A stretch of 64,000 bases of DNA, from contig JAGAHP010000017.1 in assembly GCA_017627015.1 (NCBI GenBank), positions 6,823 through 70,822 of the forward strand, read 5' to 3'. Below the pieces are notes generated by a model that did not search any database, was not told where the DNA came from, and saw only the letters and a program-made list of their open reading frames with translations. The stretch comes from Bacilli bacterium (lineage in GTDB: Bacteria > Bacillota_I > Bacilli_A > RF39 > UBA660). This document shows positions 18,325 through 25,972 of this stretch, one piece after another. Numbering within the stretch: the first letter of the stretch is position 1; the number at the start of each line of letters is the position of its first letter. The translations under genes and the position numbers were made by a program.

Positions 18325-19047
18325 ATGAAGAAAAACAAGAATAATAAGATTTATATTACTATAATTATTCTTTTAGTAGCCCTTATTATATGTTTAATAT
18401 TTAAAAATAATATTAGTTTAATAAGTAAAGTTAATACTAATGTTTTTAGTGCTAAATCTAAGTATAAAAATAAGATATTAGTAGAGGAAAACAAAGAACT
18501 AAAAAGAGAAATAAATGATTTAAAGAGCTCTACTAAAATAGATAGTTTATTATCAGATAAAAAAGAAATAAATGCATCAATTATATATAGAAGTGCGCCT
18601 TTTTGGCATGATTATATAACAATTAATAAAGGTAAAAAAGATAATATTAAAAATGGATATGCAGTAATAAATAATGATGGTTTGTTAGGGGAAATAATTA
18701 AAGTATATAGTAATTTTTCCAAAGTAAGATTAATTACTAATAAAAGTAATAATTATATATCTGCGAAATTTAGTTATAATAACAAGGAATATTATGGAAT
18801 TATAAAGAACTATGACATAAAAACAAATATATTATATTTAGAAAATGTAATAGGGGATTTAGATAATAAAATATTAGGTATAAATATAGTTACATCCGGT
18901 TTATCTAGCGATATGCCTAGTGGATTATTAATAGGTAAAATAATTGATATAAAAAAAGATAATTATAATTTATCTAATATTATTAAAATCAAAATGAGCG
19001 CAGATATAAATGACTTAAAAATATTAAAGGTAGTTGGTAAAAAATGA
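18325..19047 (+). CDS. mreC: Rod-shape protein MreC
   Basis: 240 residues. One N-terminal membrane segment (about 8-26), a coiled coil (about 48-75, EENKELKREINDLK) and the periplasmic-type beta domain (about 85-238) with the GLLGEI and ...SGLSSDMPSGLLIGKI segments typical of MreC. MreC links the MreB-associated elongation complex to the peptidoglycan synthases. Overlaps mreD by 4 bp. No mreB gene precedes it, unlike B. subtilis mreBCD. Confidence 0.93.
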   Translation: MKKNKNNKIYITIIILLVALIICLIFKNNISLISKVNTNVFSAKSKYKNKILVEENKELKREINDLKSSTKIDSLLSDKKEINASIIYRSAPFWHDYITINKGKKDNIKNGYAVINNDGLLGEIIKVYSNFSKVRLITNKSNNYISAKFSYNNKEYYGIIKNYDIKTNILYLENVIGDLDNKILGINIVTSGLSSDMPSGLLIGKIIDIKKDNYNLSNIIKIKMSADINDLKILKVVGKK

Positions 19048-19481
19048 TACTTTTTATTTCACTGTTACTAGATTTAATAAATTATTTTATCTTTAATCAA
19101 AACTCATATTTTTTATCGCTTTTTTCAGTTATATCAATAATATTTTTTAAAAAGGATAAAAAGTACTTAATTATATTAATTTTATTTGGTTTATTATATG
19201 ATTTGATTTTTAATATTACTTTTATAAATTCTATTTTATTTCCTTTGATCGGTATATTATTAAAGTTTTTATATAAAAAGATTAAATATAATTATTTAAT
19301 TAATATATTAGTAGGTTTATTTATTCTTGTTTTTTATCAGTTTTTAATATGCATTATAAGTAATTTATTTAAATACTCATACACACTTAATGATTACGTT
19401 TATATCGTCAGCCATTATCTTATAACAAATATAATATTTATAATTATAATGACGTATATTAGTTCTAAAAAGATAAAATAA
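19044..19481 (+). CDS. mreD: Rod-shape protein MreD
   Basis: 145 residues made almost entirely of membrane segments (about five). It starts ATGATACTTTTTATT overlapping the mreC stop. MreD is poorly conserved in sequence, so the call relies on size, hydrophobicity (GLLYDL near residues 52-57 is MreD-like) and its place directly after mreC. Works with MreC in side-wall elongation. Confidence 0.85.
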   Translation: MILFISLLLDLINYFIFNQNSYFLSLFSVISIIFFKKDKKYLIILILFGLLYDLIFNITFINSILFPLIGILLKFLYKKIKYNYLINILVGLFILVFYQFLICIISNLFKYSYTLNDYVYIVSHYLITNIIFIIIMTYISSKKIK

Positions 19482-19505
19482 TCATATTATTTATTGGTGA
19501 ATAAT

Positions 19506-20057
19506 ATGAAAAAAGAGAATAATTATAATTTCAGAAGTATATTTTATAGAATATTGCTTGTTTTTATATGTGTTTTATCAGGAACACTAATTATTAATAA
19601 AAATAGTAGAATAAAAGGATTTATATATAATAATATATATTCAAATAATATATCTTTTTTAAAGATTAAAAATTTTTATAATCAAAAAGTAGGATCAATT
19701 ATACCATTTGAAAATATCATTAAAGATAAAGAAGTATTTAATGAAAGCCTTAGATATAAAGAAGTGTCTAAATATGATAATGGAGTAAAATTATCATTAG
19801 ATAATAACTACTCAATACCTATTATTTCTGATGGTATTGTAATTTTTATTGGAGAAAAAGATAATTTAAATAAAACAGTCATTATTGAAGATGAAAATGG
19901 TATTAATCATACTTATGGAAATCTTGATAATATAAACGTAAAATTGTATGATTATGTATCTAAAAATGATTTATTAGGTACAGCAAAAGATAATACACTT
20001 TACTTGATATTTAGTAAAAACGGAGAGTATCTTGATTATAAAGAATTTCTTAAATAA
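19506..20057 (+). CDS. spoIVFA: SpoIVFA-like protein with degenerate M23 domain
   Basis: 183 residues. One membrane segment (about 12-30), a spacer, then an M23/LytM-like domain (about 95-180): GIVIFIGEKDNLNKTVIIED...NHTYGNLDNINVKLYDYVSKNDLLGTA. The zinc ligands are missing (no HxxxD; the final HxH is LYLIF), so it should have no endopeptidase activity. This is the picture for SpoIVFA, which holds SpoIVFB inactive at the outer forespore membrane. The ATG at 19506 is used because GGTGA lies 5 bp upstream. It overlaps spoIVFB by 26 bp. Confidence 0.8.
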   Translation: MKKENNYNFRSIFYRILLVFICVLSGTLIINKNSRIKGFIYNNIYSNNISFLKIKNFYNQKVGSIIPFENIIKDKEVFNESLRYKEVSKYDNGVKLSLDNNYSIPIISDGIVIFIGEKDNLNKTVIIEDENGINHTYGNLDNINVKLYDYVSKNDLLGTAKDNTLYLIFSKNGEYLDYKEFLK

Positions 20058-20784
20058 AATTAGTATCAGTAAATATACATATTTAATAATATTTCTATGT
20101 CTTATAACCGGTTTAATAAAAGAGCTATTGATTGTTAGTATTTTAATTATATTTCATGAATTTGGTCACTATTTAGTGTCATACATATTTAATTGGAATA
20201 TATCTAAAATAAATATATATCCATTTGGTGGTTTAATTATGTTTGATGATCAAATTGATAAACCTTTATATCAAGAATTTTTAATAACAGTTTCTGGTCC
20301 GATATTTCAATGGATTATATTTTTTATTCTTATATGTTTTAAAAATTACTTATCAACATATTTTATCGATTCTTTATATAATTATCATTTATATATGTTT
20401 ATTTTTAATTTGCTTCCTATAATACCTTTAGATGGATCAAAACTGATGAATATAATATTAAATAAGTTATTTAGTTATAAAAAATCAAATATATTACTAT
20501 ATATTATTTCAATATTGGTATTGATAGGATTTTCAATTTATTATAAAAATAATTATTCATATTATTTTGTAATCAGTTATTTATTTTATGAAATATTTAC
20601 ATTCATAAAACAAAGTAATTTTATGTTCTATAGATTTATTTATGAAAAGTATTTATATAGGAATAATTATAAGAAAACTATTTTAATTAATAATATTAAT
20701 AAGATGAAAAGAAATAAGAAACATTTAATAAGAGATAATAATAGATATATTACAGAAAAAGAATACATAAAAAAAGGAGTATAA
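20032..20784 (+). CDS. spoIVFB: Site-2 protease SpoIVFB
   Basis: 250 residues, intramembrane zinc protease of the M50 family. The active site HEFGH is at about residues 42-46 inside a membrane helix and the third ligand Asp is in NLLPIIPLDGSKL (about 130-142). In B. subtilis SpoIVFB cuts pro-sigma-K in the mother cell. Six or so hydrophobic segments; Lys-rich tail (about 215-250). The start is a TTG (20032) with GGAGAG upstream, inside the end of spoIVFA, so the pair is coupled as in B. subtilis spoIVFAB. B. subtilis places minCD before this pair; here they follow mreD directly. Confidence 0.9.
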   Translation: MIIKNFLNKISISKYTYLIIFLCLITGLIKELLIVSILIIFHEFGHYLVSYIFNWNISKINIYPFGGLIMFDDQIDKPLYQEFLITVSGPIFQWIIFFILICFKNYLSTYFIDSLYNYHLYMFIFNLLPIIPLDGSKLMNIILNKLFSYKKSNILLYIISILVLIGFSIYYKNNYSYYFVISYLFYEIFTFIKQSNFMFYRFIYEKYLYRNNYKKTILINNINKMKRNKKHLIRDNNRYITEKEYIKKGV

Positions 20785-20787
20785 CTC

Positions 20788-20964
20788 CTAATAAGGTCTA
20801 TAATATGGTCCATAATAAGGATATACCGGATAATAATAGTTAGGTCTGTTGTTATTATAAAATAATGGTGCGACTAAACCACCAGTTATACCTCCTAAAA
20901 TAAAAGGACCAATAAAGCCACCTGCAAATCTATTATCATTTCTTCTATTATAATAGTTATTCAT
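20788..20964 (-). CDS. 58-residue Tyr/Pro-rich small protein
   Basis: A short gene on the - strand between spoIVFB and spoIIM. The ATG at 20964 is preceded by GAAAGGAGCTTATT, a near-perfect RBS. Residues 1-12 are Asn/Arg-rich, 14-36 form a Gly-rich hydrophobic stretch (GGFIGPFILGGITGGLVAP), and 37-58 are Tyr/Pro/Asn-rich (YYYPVYPYYGPYYRPY). Such compositions occur in spore-coat and surface small proteins of Bacillota. Codon use and RBS support translation. It converges on spoIVFB and diverges from spoIIM. Function unknown; a spore-coat role is inference from neighbours and composition. Confidence 0.75.
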   Translation of the reverse strand: MNNYYNRRNDNRFAGGFIGPFILGGITGGLVAPLFYNNNRPNYYYPVYPYYGPYYRPY

Positions 20965-20990
20965 AATAAGCTCCTTTCATATTATTTTAT

Positions 20991-21018
20991 GAATATTTTA
21001 AAAAATAGTTCATATTTT
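20991..21018 (+). promoter_or_regulatory. Candidate sigma-E-type promoter of spoIIM
   Basis: GAATATT (20991-20997), 13-bp spacer, CATATTTT (21011-21018). This matches the sigma-E pattern KHATATT / CATACAHT except at two -10 positions. In B. subtilis spoIIM is a sigma-E gene. The transcript leader would be very short. Confidence 0.45.
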
Positions 21019-21036
21019 TAAATAGAGGAGATCAAT

Positions 21037-21666
21037 ATGAAAAAATACGATGAAATAAAAGTAAAAGTATATAAGAAAAAAATTATAGTAATGTCTTTAT
21101 TAATTATATTCATAATAGGTATTATATTTGGAAGTATTTATATATCTATACTAGATAATCATAATAAAAAATTAGTTATGGATTCAGTAAAAAATTACAT
21201 TTATAGTTTTAATAAAATAGATTTTTCTTCTAGGTTAGGAATTTTTAAAAATAGTTTATTAAAAAATTTATCTTTCTTTATATCGATTTGGTTACTAGGT
21301 ATATCAATAATAGGATTACCTGTTATAGTTATTATGATATTTACAAAAGCATTTATAACAGGTTTTAGTATATCTAGTTTATTCGCAGTTTATAAGTTTA
21401 AAGGTTTACTTGGAATAATTTTTTATATTTTTCCTAGTAATATTATATTTATATTATATGCCTTGTTTTTAGGGGCGTATTCAATAGATCTATCAATAAA
21501 ACTATTTAAGCATGCTTTTAAAAAACAAAACTTTAATTTTAATTATTATATGAATAAATACATATTTCTATTATTAATATCAATATTATTATCGGTTATT
21601 CTTGCTTTGTTTGATGCTTTTTTATCTCCAGTTTTATTTAAATTATTTACCAATATAATAAAATAA
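21037..21666 (+). CDS. spoIIM: Stage II sporulation protein M
   Basis: 209 residues with about five membrane segments (about 18-38, 75-98, 100-122, 128-150, 172-200). The SpoIIM family pattern is present: a basic N-terminus, IFGSIYIS, and a central G-rich pair of helices (LLGISIIGLP...KAFITGFSISSLF). SpoIIM is part of the SpoIIDMP septal peptidoglycan machine for engulfment. RBS GAGGAGATCAAT. Located after spoIVFB, before murE, with a candidate sigma-E promoter. Confidence 0.87.
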   Translation: MKKYDEIKVKVYKKKIIVMSLLIIFIIGIIFGSIYISILDNHNKKLVMDSVKNYIYSFNKIDFSSRLGIFKNSLLKNLSFFISIWLLGISIIGLPVIVIMIFTKAFITGFSISSLFAVYKFKGLLGIIFYIFPSNIIFILYALFLGAYSIDLSIKLFKHAFKKQNFNFNYYMNKYIFLLLISILLSVILALFDAFLSPVLFKLFTNIIK

Positions 21667-21692
21667 TATATAATCTAATTAGAGGTAATAAT

Positions 21693-23114
21693 ATGAAATT
21701 AAGTAAAATATTAAATAATACTGGAATTAATATTGATCATGATATAGAAATATCTGGTATTAGTATTGATTCTAAAACTGTTAAAAAAAATGAACTTTTT
21801 GTAGCGATAAAAGGTTATATAAGAGATGGTCACGATTATGTTAAAGAAGCTTTTAATAAAGGAGCGTCTGTTGTTATAGTAGATGATAATAGATATGATG
21901 AATTTAAAGATCTAGGTTATGTACTTAAAACAAGTAATACAAGAGATATTTGTTCTATAATCGCATGTAATTATTATGATAATCCATCTAAAGATTTTAC
22001 TTTAATAGGAATAACTGGTACTAAAGGAAAAACATCTACTGCTTATATGATTAAAAATATATTAATGAATTCGGGTAAAAGAGTAGGTATGATTAGTACA
22101 GTAGCGTCTTACATAAATGATACTAAAATATCAGATAATGATAGAACTACACCAGAACCATTTACTTTACAAAAAACGTTTGAATTAATGAGAAAAGAAA
22201 AATGTGAATACGTAGTTATGGAAGTTTCTTCACAAAGTTTAAAATTAGGTAGGGTAGATCATTCTTATTTTGATATAGGTTTATTTTTAAATTTATCTGA
22301 TGAACATGTATCTAAAAATGAACATGAATCTAAAGAAGATTATTTTTTATGTAAAGCTAGATTATTTGATATGGTAAAAATTGGTTTTGTTAATATAGAT
22401 GATGATTATGGCAAATGTTTAATTGAAGAAAAGACATGTGATTTTGTAACTGTTTCAATGTCAGAGATAACAGATTTATCTATTAGTAATAGATATACAT
22501 CTTTTAAAACAAATATAAATAATGAAGAATGGGATGTATATGTACCTATATTAGGTAAATTTAACGTGTTTAATGCTTTGTTTTCTATAAAAGTATGTAA
22601 TTACCTTGGTATAGATAAAAACTCTATAATTAAGGGCTTAAAAGAGTCAATTATTCCTGGTAGATCAGAACTAGTAGATAATAAATTAGGTCTAACTATA
22701 ATGATTGATTACGCACATAATACTAAATCACTAGAAAGTATATTAATAGGTTTAAAAAGTATATCAAAAGGAAAATTAATAACAGTATTTGGATGTGCAG
22801 GAAATAGGGATAATTCTAAAAGAAAAGAAATGGGTAGATTGTCTGGAATATTATCTGATTACACTATAATAACAAGTGATAATCCAGGGACTGAAGATCC
22901 AAATAATATATGCCAAGAAATAGAGGCAGGAATAAAAGAAATAACTAATAACTATGAAATAGTTATAGATAGAGAAAACGCAATTAAAAAGGCCGTTAAA
23001 ATAGCTAATAAAGACGATATTATATTACTTGCAGGTAAAGGTCATGAAGACTATCAAATAATTGGAGAAGAAAAAGTACCTTTCTCAGAAAAAGATATTA
23101 TTAAGGAGTTATAA
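21693..23114 (+). CDS. murE: UDP-MurNAc-tripeptide ligase MurE with altered specificity motif
   Basis: 473 residues. Mur ligase order: N-terminal UMAG-binding domain (about 1-95), ATP-binding domain with GITGTKGKTSTA (about 107-118), and C-terminal domain with the substrate motif. MurE adds the third stem-peptide residue in the cytosol. In mDAP-adding enzymes the motif is DNPR; here it is TSDNPGTEDP (Gly at the Arg position, bases 22878-22889), closer to Lys-type enzymes such as S. aureus DNPA. Catalytic Lys region and HENxxxK-like contact are in VSKNEHESKEDYF. RBS AGAGGTAATA. Followed at once by a 47-codon ORF. Confidence 0.95.
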   Translation: MKLSKILNNTGINIDHDIEISGISIDSKTVKKNELFVAIKGYIRDGHDYVKEAFNKGASVVIVDDNRYDEFKDLGYVLKTSNTRDICSIIACNYYDNPSKDFTLIGITGTKGKTSTAYMIKNILMNSGKRVGMISTVASYINDTKISDNDRTTPEPFTLQKTFELMRKEKCEYVVMEVSSQSLKLGRVDHSYFDIGLFLNLSDEHVSKNEHESKEDYFLCKARLFDMVKIGFVNIDDDYGKCLIEEKTCDFVTVSMSEITDLSISNRYTSFKTNINNEEWDVYVPILGKFNVFNALFSIKVCNYLGIDKNSIIKGLKESIIPGRSELVDNKLGLTIMIDYAHNTKSLESILIGLKSISKGKLITVFGCAGNRDNSKRKEMGRLSGILSDYTIITSDNPGTEDPNNICQEIEAGIKEITNNYEIVIDRENAIKKAVKIANKDDIILLAGKGHEDYQIIGEEKVPFSEKDIIKEL

Positions 23115-23257
23115 TAAAAAAAGAACTAGATTATTTAATAATTAATTATTCCGATAAAGATAAAGGTTATATTGATTATATTTTAAGATTAATAGATGAT
23201 AATGATTTTTTATTGTCTGAATCAAAAAGACTATATGAAGAAGCACTAAATAAATAG
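23114..23257 (+). CDS. Putative 47-codon gene with an AUA start
   Basis: An open frame directly after murE with no ATG, GTG or TTG at its front. The sequence AAGGAG (23103-23108) lies 5 bp before ATA (23114-23116), which would be the start. Codons then run to TAG at 23255-23257. The product is charged and helical: KKELDYLIINYSDKDKGY...LSESKRLYEEALNK. Codon use is like neighbouring genes, and it ends in a good terminator. AUA starts are rare. Alternatives are a gene that lost its start, or a longer murE read through one base change. No known family recognised. Confidence 0.45.
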   Translation: MKKELDYLIINYSDKDKGYIDYILRLIDDNDFLLSESKRLYEEALNK

Positions 23258-23268
23258 TGCTTTTTATT
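23240..23268 (+). terminator. Terminator after murE / short ORF
   Basis: AGCACTA pairs with TAGTGCT, followed by TTTTTATTT. The stop codon of the short ORF lies in the stem. Confidence 0.8.
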
Positions 23269-23295
23269 TACTAAAAATACTATTTATTGTATAAT
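23267..23295 (+). promoter_or_regulatory. Promoter of mnmA
   Basis: TTTACT (23267-23272), 17-bp spacer, TATAAT (23290-23295). Confidence 0.6.
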
Positions 23296-23319
23296 ACAAG
23301 CAAGAAAAAAGGTGATTAA

Positions 23320-24426
23320 ATGAAAAAGGTTATTGTTGGTATTAGCGGTGGAGTAGACTCAATAGTTTCTGCTTATTTACTTAAAGAACAAGGGTATGAA
23401 GTAGAAGGTTTATTTATGAGAAATTGGGATTCTAATGTTAATAATGATATAAATGGTAATCCTACTTTAAATAATAATATTTGTACTCAAGAACAAGATT
23501 ATAATGATGCTTTAGAAGTATGTAATAAATTAGGTATAAAACTTCATAGAGTAGATTTTATAAAAGAATACTGGGATTATGTATTTACATACTTTTTAGA
23601 TGAGTTAAAAAAAGGAAGAACTCCTAACCCTGATATCATGTGTAATAAATATATTAAGTTTGATATGTTTAAAAAAGAAGCTGATAAATTAGGTGCAGAT
23701 TTTATTGCAACTGGTCATTATGCTAAAATGAAAGATGGTAAATTATATAAAGCCAAAGATGAGAATAAGGATCAAACATACTTTTTATCACAAGTTTCTA
23801 AAGAACAATTAAGTAATGTTATATTTCCTTTAGGTGATATTGATAGTAAAGATGAAGTAAGAAAAATTGCTAAAGATTTAGGTTTAATAGTAGCGAATAA
23901 AAAAGATTCAACTGGCATATGCTTTATTGGAGAACGTAATTTTAAAGATTTTTTAACTAATTATTTACCTAATACCCCAGGTAAAATAGTAGATATAGAT
24001 ACCAATAAAGAACTAGGTGATCATATAGGTCTAATGTATTATACTATTGGTCAAAGAAGAGGACTAGATATTGGAGGAAATGCAGACAGATTATATGTAG
24101 TTGGTAAAGATCTAGATAAAAATATCTTATATGTTTCTCTAGGAGATGATACTAAATATCTACAAACAACATCTGCAGTTATAGAAGATATGAATTTTAT
24201 ATCAGATGAAAGACCAAAGAACGCTACAGCAAAGTTTAGATATAGACAAAAAGAAATACCAGTTGAAATAGAATATTTAGATGATGGAAATATTATTGTT
24301 CATTATTACAATGTTAAATCTGTAACTCCTGGTCAAGCATGTGTACTTTATTTAAATGATGAATGCCTAGGTGGAGGAATAATTAAAGAAGTTAGGAAAA
24401 ATGATAAAAAACTTTGGTATTTATAG
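23320..24426 (+). CDS. mnmA: tRNA 2-thiouridylase MnmA
   Basis: 368 residues. Adds sulfur to U34 of tRNA-Lys, -Glu and -Gln. The PP-loop is SGGVDS (about 9-14). Catalytic cysteines are in NPDIMCNKY (about 108) and STGICFIGE (about 204). The C-terminal domain has GLYYTIGQR-like MYYTIGQRRGLDIGG (about 242-256). Length and motifs are those of the bacterial enzyme. RBS AAAGGTGATTAA. It overlaps the start region of the next gene and begins a unit that runs into yvcK. Confidence 0.97.
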   Translation: MKKVIVGISGGVDSIVSAYLLKEQGYEVEGLFMRNWDSNVNNDINGNPTLNNNICTQEQDYNDALEVCNKLGIKLHRVDFIKEYWDYVFTYFLDELKKGRTPNPDIMCNKYIKFDMFKKEADKLGADFIATGHYAKMKDGKLYKAKDENKDQTYFLSQVSKEQLSNVIFPLGDIDSKDEVRKIAKDLGLIVANKKDSTGICFIGERNFKDFLTNYLPNTPGKIVDIDTNKELGDHIGLMYYTIGQRRGLDIGGNADRLYVVGKDLDKNILYVSLGDDTKYLQTTSAVIEDMNFISDERPKNATAKFRYRQKEIPVEIEYLDDGNIIVHYYNVKSVTPGQACVLYLNDECLGGGIIKEVRKNDKKLWYL

Positions 24427-24434
24427 GAGATTAT

Positions 24435-24947
24435 ATGTATAGAGAAACCATTAACAATATTGTAAAAGAAGATAATTATAATATTATTAAATATTTAATA
24501 ACTCTATCGAGCACATTAATAACTAATTATGATGTTGATCCAGCTAAATTATGTAAAAAATTTAATTTTAATCTTGAATATAAGGATTTAGATCACATCA
24601 ATACTAAATCAATACTTAGAAAAGATGAAAATGATAATTTTTGTATAGAAGTAAATAATAAACTCAATTACAAAGATAGTAATTTACAAATAATAAAAGA
24701 GTTACTAGTATATTTTGTTATTGAATATTATAAAGAAAAACAAAAAATTGATTTTGATTTGTTTGAAAGTCAATTTTGGTTTCATTTTTCTAAAAATGAG
24801 CAAGAATTAGATATTGATAATATAATTGATTATTTTTCTAGAACTATTTTACAAGAGACAACAGAAATGGAAAAAGATAAAAAAGATAATGTAAAAAAAA
24901 TAAATAGATTATATAATAAACTAATAAGGTTGGTGAAATATAATTGA
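24435..24947 (+). CDS. Hypothetical cytosolic protein between mnmA and yvcK
   Basis: 170 residues, not recognised. No membrane segment and no signal peptide. A mostly helical protein with a Lys-rich end (about 140-170). The ATG at 24435 is chosen because AGGAGATTAT precedes it. Its stop overlaps the TTG start of yvcK (TTGA), so the two are coupled. It has no HExxH or other visible catalytic motif. Confidence 0.7.
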   Translation: MYRETINNIVKEDNYNIIKYLITLSSTLITNYDVDPAKLCKKFNFNLEYKDLDHINTKSILRKDENDNFCIEVNNKLNYKDSNLQIIKELLVYFVIEYYKEKQKIDFDLFESQFWFHFSKNEQELDIDNIIDYFSRTILQETTEMEKDKKDNVKKINRLYNKLIRLVKYN

Positions 24948-25882
24948 AAAAAGTAACTATATTTGGTGGTGGGACAGGAATGTCTACACTACTTAGAGGT
25001 TTAAAAGAATTTCCAATCGATTTAAGAGCAGTAGTATCAGTATGTGATGATGGTAGAAGTACTGGTAAACTTAGAAAAGAATTTAATATACCAGCAATGG
25101 GTGATATTAGAAAAGTAATGATTAGTTTAGCAAAGACTGAACCATTAATGGAAAAAATATTAGAATATCGTTTTAATACTTGTTCTGATTTAAATGAACA
25201 TACAGTAGGGAACTTATTATTAACCGCAGGATCACAGGTTACAGGTAATTTATCTGAAGGTATAACTGCTATTTCTAAGGTTTTAAATTTAAAAGGAAAA
25301 GTAATACCGTTTTCTGAAGATAATGTTACCTTAGTCGCAACTATGGAAGATGGAACAACCGTAGTAGGGGAAAGTGAAATAACTGAAAGCCCTTTAAAAA
25401 TTAAAAAGGTATATTATAAAGAAAAACCTGCAGTATGTGATGATGTACTAGAATCAATTAAAGAATCAGATTTGATAATATTTAGTATGGGATCTTTATA
25501 TACAAGCATTATTCCTAATTTATTAAGTAAAGAAATAATAAAAGAAATAGATAAATCTAGCGCTAAAATTATGTATGTTTGTAATATGATGAGTCAACCT
25601 GGTGAAACAGATGAATTTAAAGTAAGTGATCATATCAAAGTAATTAATTCTTATTTAGGTAAAAGAAAAATTGATGTAGTAATTGCTAATTCAGGTAAAA
25701 TTGATTCTAAAATAGCAGAGAAATATGCTACTGAAGAACAAAAAGATCCTATTCTTATTGATAAAGATAATATTAAATGCAAATTAAAAACTGGAAATTA
25801 TGTTTCAATAGAGGATAATGTTATTAGACATAATGTAATAAAAGTAGCAGTAGATATATTCTCATATTTATTAAATATATAA
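24944..25882 (+). CDS. yvcK: Gluconeogenesis/morphogenesis factor YvcK
   Basis: 312 residues of the YvcK/CofD-like family. The nucleotide-sugar-binding loop is GGGTGMSTLLRGL (about 7-19), followed by VVSVCDDGRSTGKLR (about 32-46). The family binds UDP-sugars and is needed for cell shape and growth on gluconeogenic sources in B. subtilis. The start is a TTG at 24944 overlapping the previous stop, with GGTTGGTGAAA upstream. In B. subtilis yvcK lies between yvcJ and whiA; here both are absent from the neighbourhood. A terminator follows. Confidence 0.95.
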   Translation: MKKVTIFGGGTGMSTLLRGLKEFPIDLRAVVSVCDDGRSTGKLRKEFNIPAMGDIRKVMISLAKTEPLMEKILEYRFNTCSDLNEHTVGNLLLTAGSQVTGNLSEGITAISKVLNLKGKVIPFSEDNVTLVATMEDGTTVVGESEITESPLKIKKVYYKEKPAVCDDVLESIKESDLIIFSMGSLYTSIIPNLLSKEIIKEIDKSSAKIMYVCNMMSQPGETDEFKVSDHIKVINSYLGKRKIDVVIANSGKIDSKIAEKYATEEQKDPILIDKDNIKCKLKTGNYVSIEDNVIRHNVIKVAVDIFSYLLNI

Positions 25883-25908
25883 ACTATAGATTTTCTATAG
25901 TTTTTTCT
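25881..25908 (+). terminator. Terminator after yvcK
   Basis: AACTATAG (25882-25889) pairs with CTATAGTT (25895-25902), then a T-run. Confidence 0.85.
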
Positions 25909-25918
25909 TTACTTTTAC

Positions 25919-25947
25919 TTGACATATTACTTAACGTAGTATAAAAT
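25919..25947 (+). promoter_or_regulatory. Strong promoter of the XRE-type regulator
   Basis: TTGACA (25919-25924), 17-bp spacer, TAAAAT (25942-25947). The -10 is covered by the inverted repeat at 25938-25958. Confidence 0.8.
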
Positions 25948-25958
25948 TAATTTATACT
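25938..25958 (+). promoter_or_regulatory. Inverted-repeat operator candidate
   Basis: AGTATAAA (25938-25945) and TTTATACT (25951-25958) form a perfect 8-bp inverted repeat with a 5-bp centre. It overlaps the -10 of the regulator gene, the classic layout for autorepression. Confidence 0.55.
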
Positions 25959-25972
25959 AGGAGGGATATGGT

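Noticed and set aside
20775..20789. AGGAGT/ACTCCT hairpin at the end of spoIVFB
   Set aside because: Short stem without T-run; more likely coincidental overlap of stop regions.
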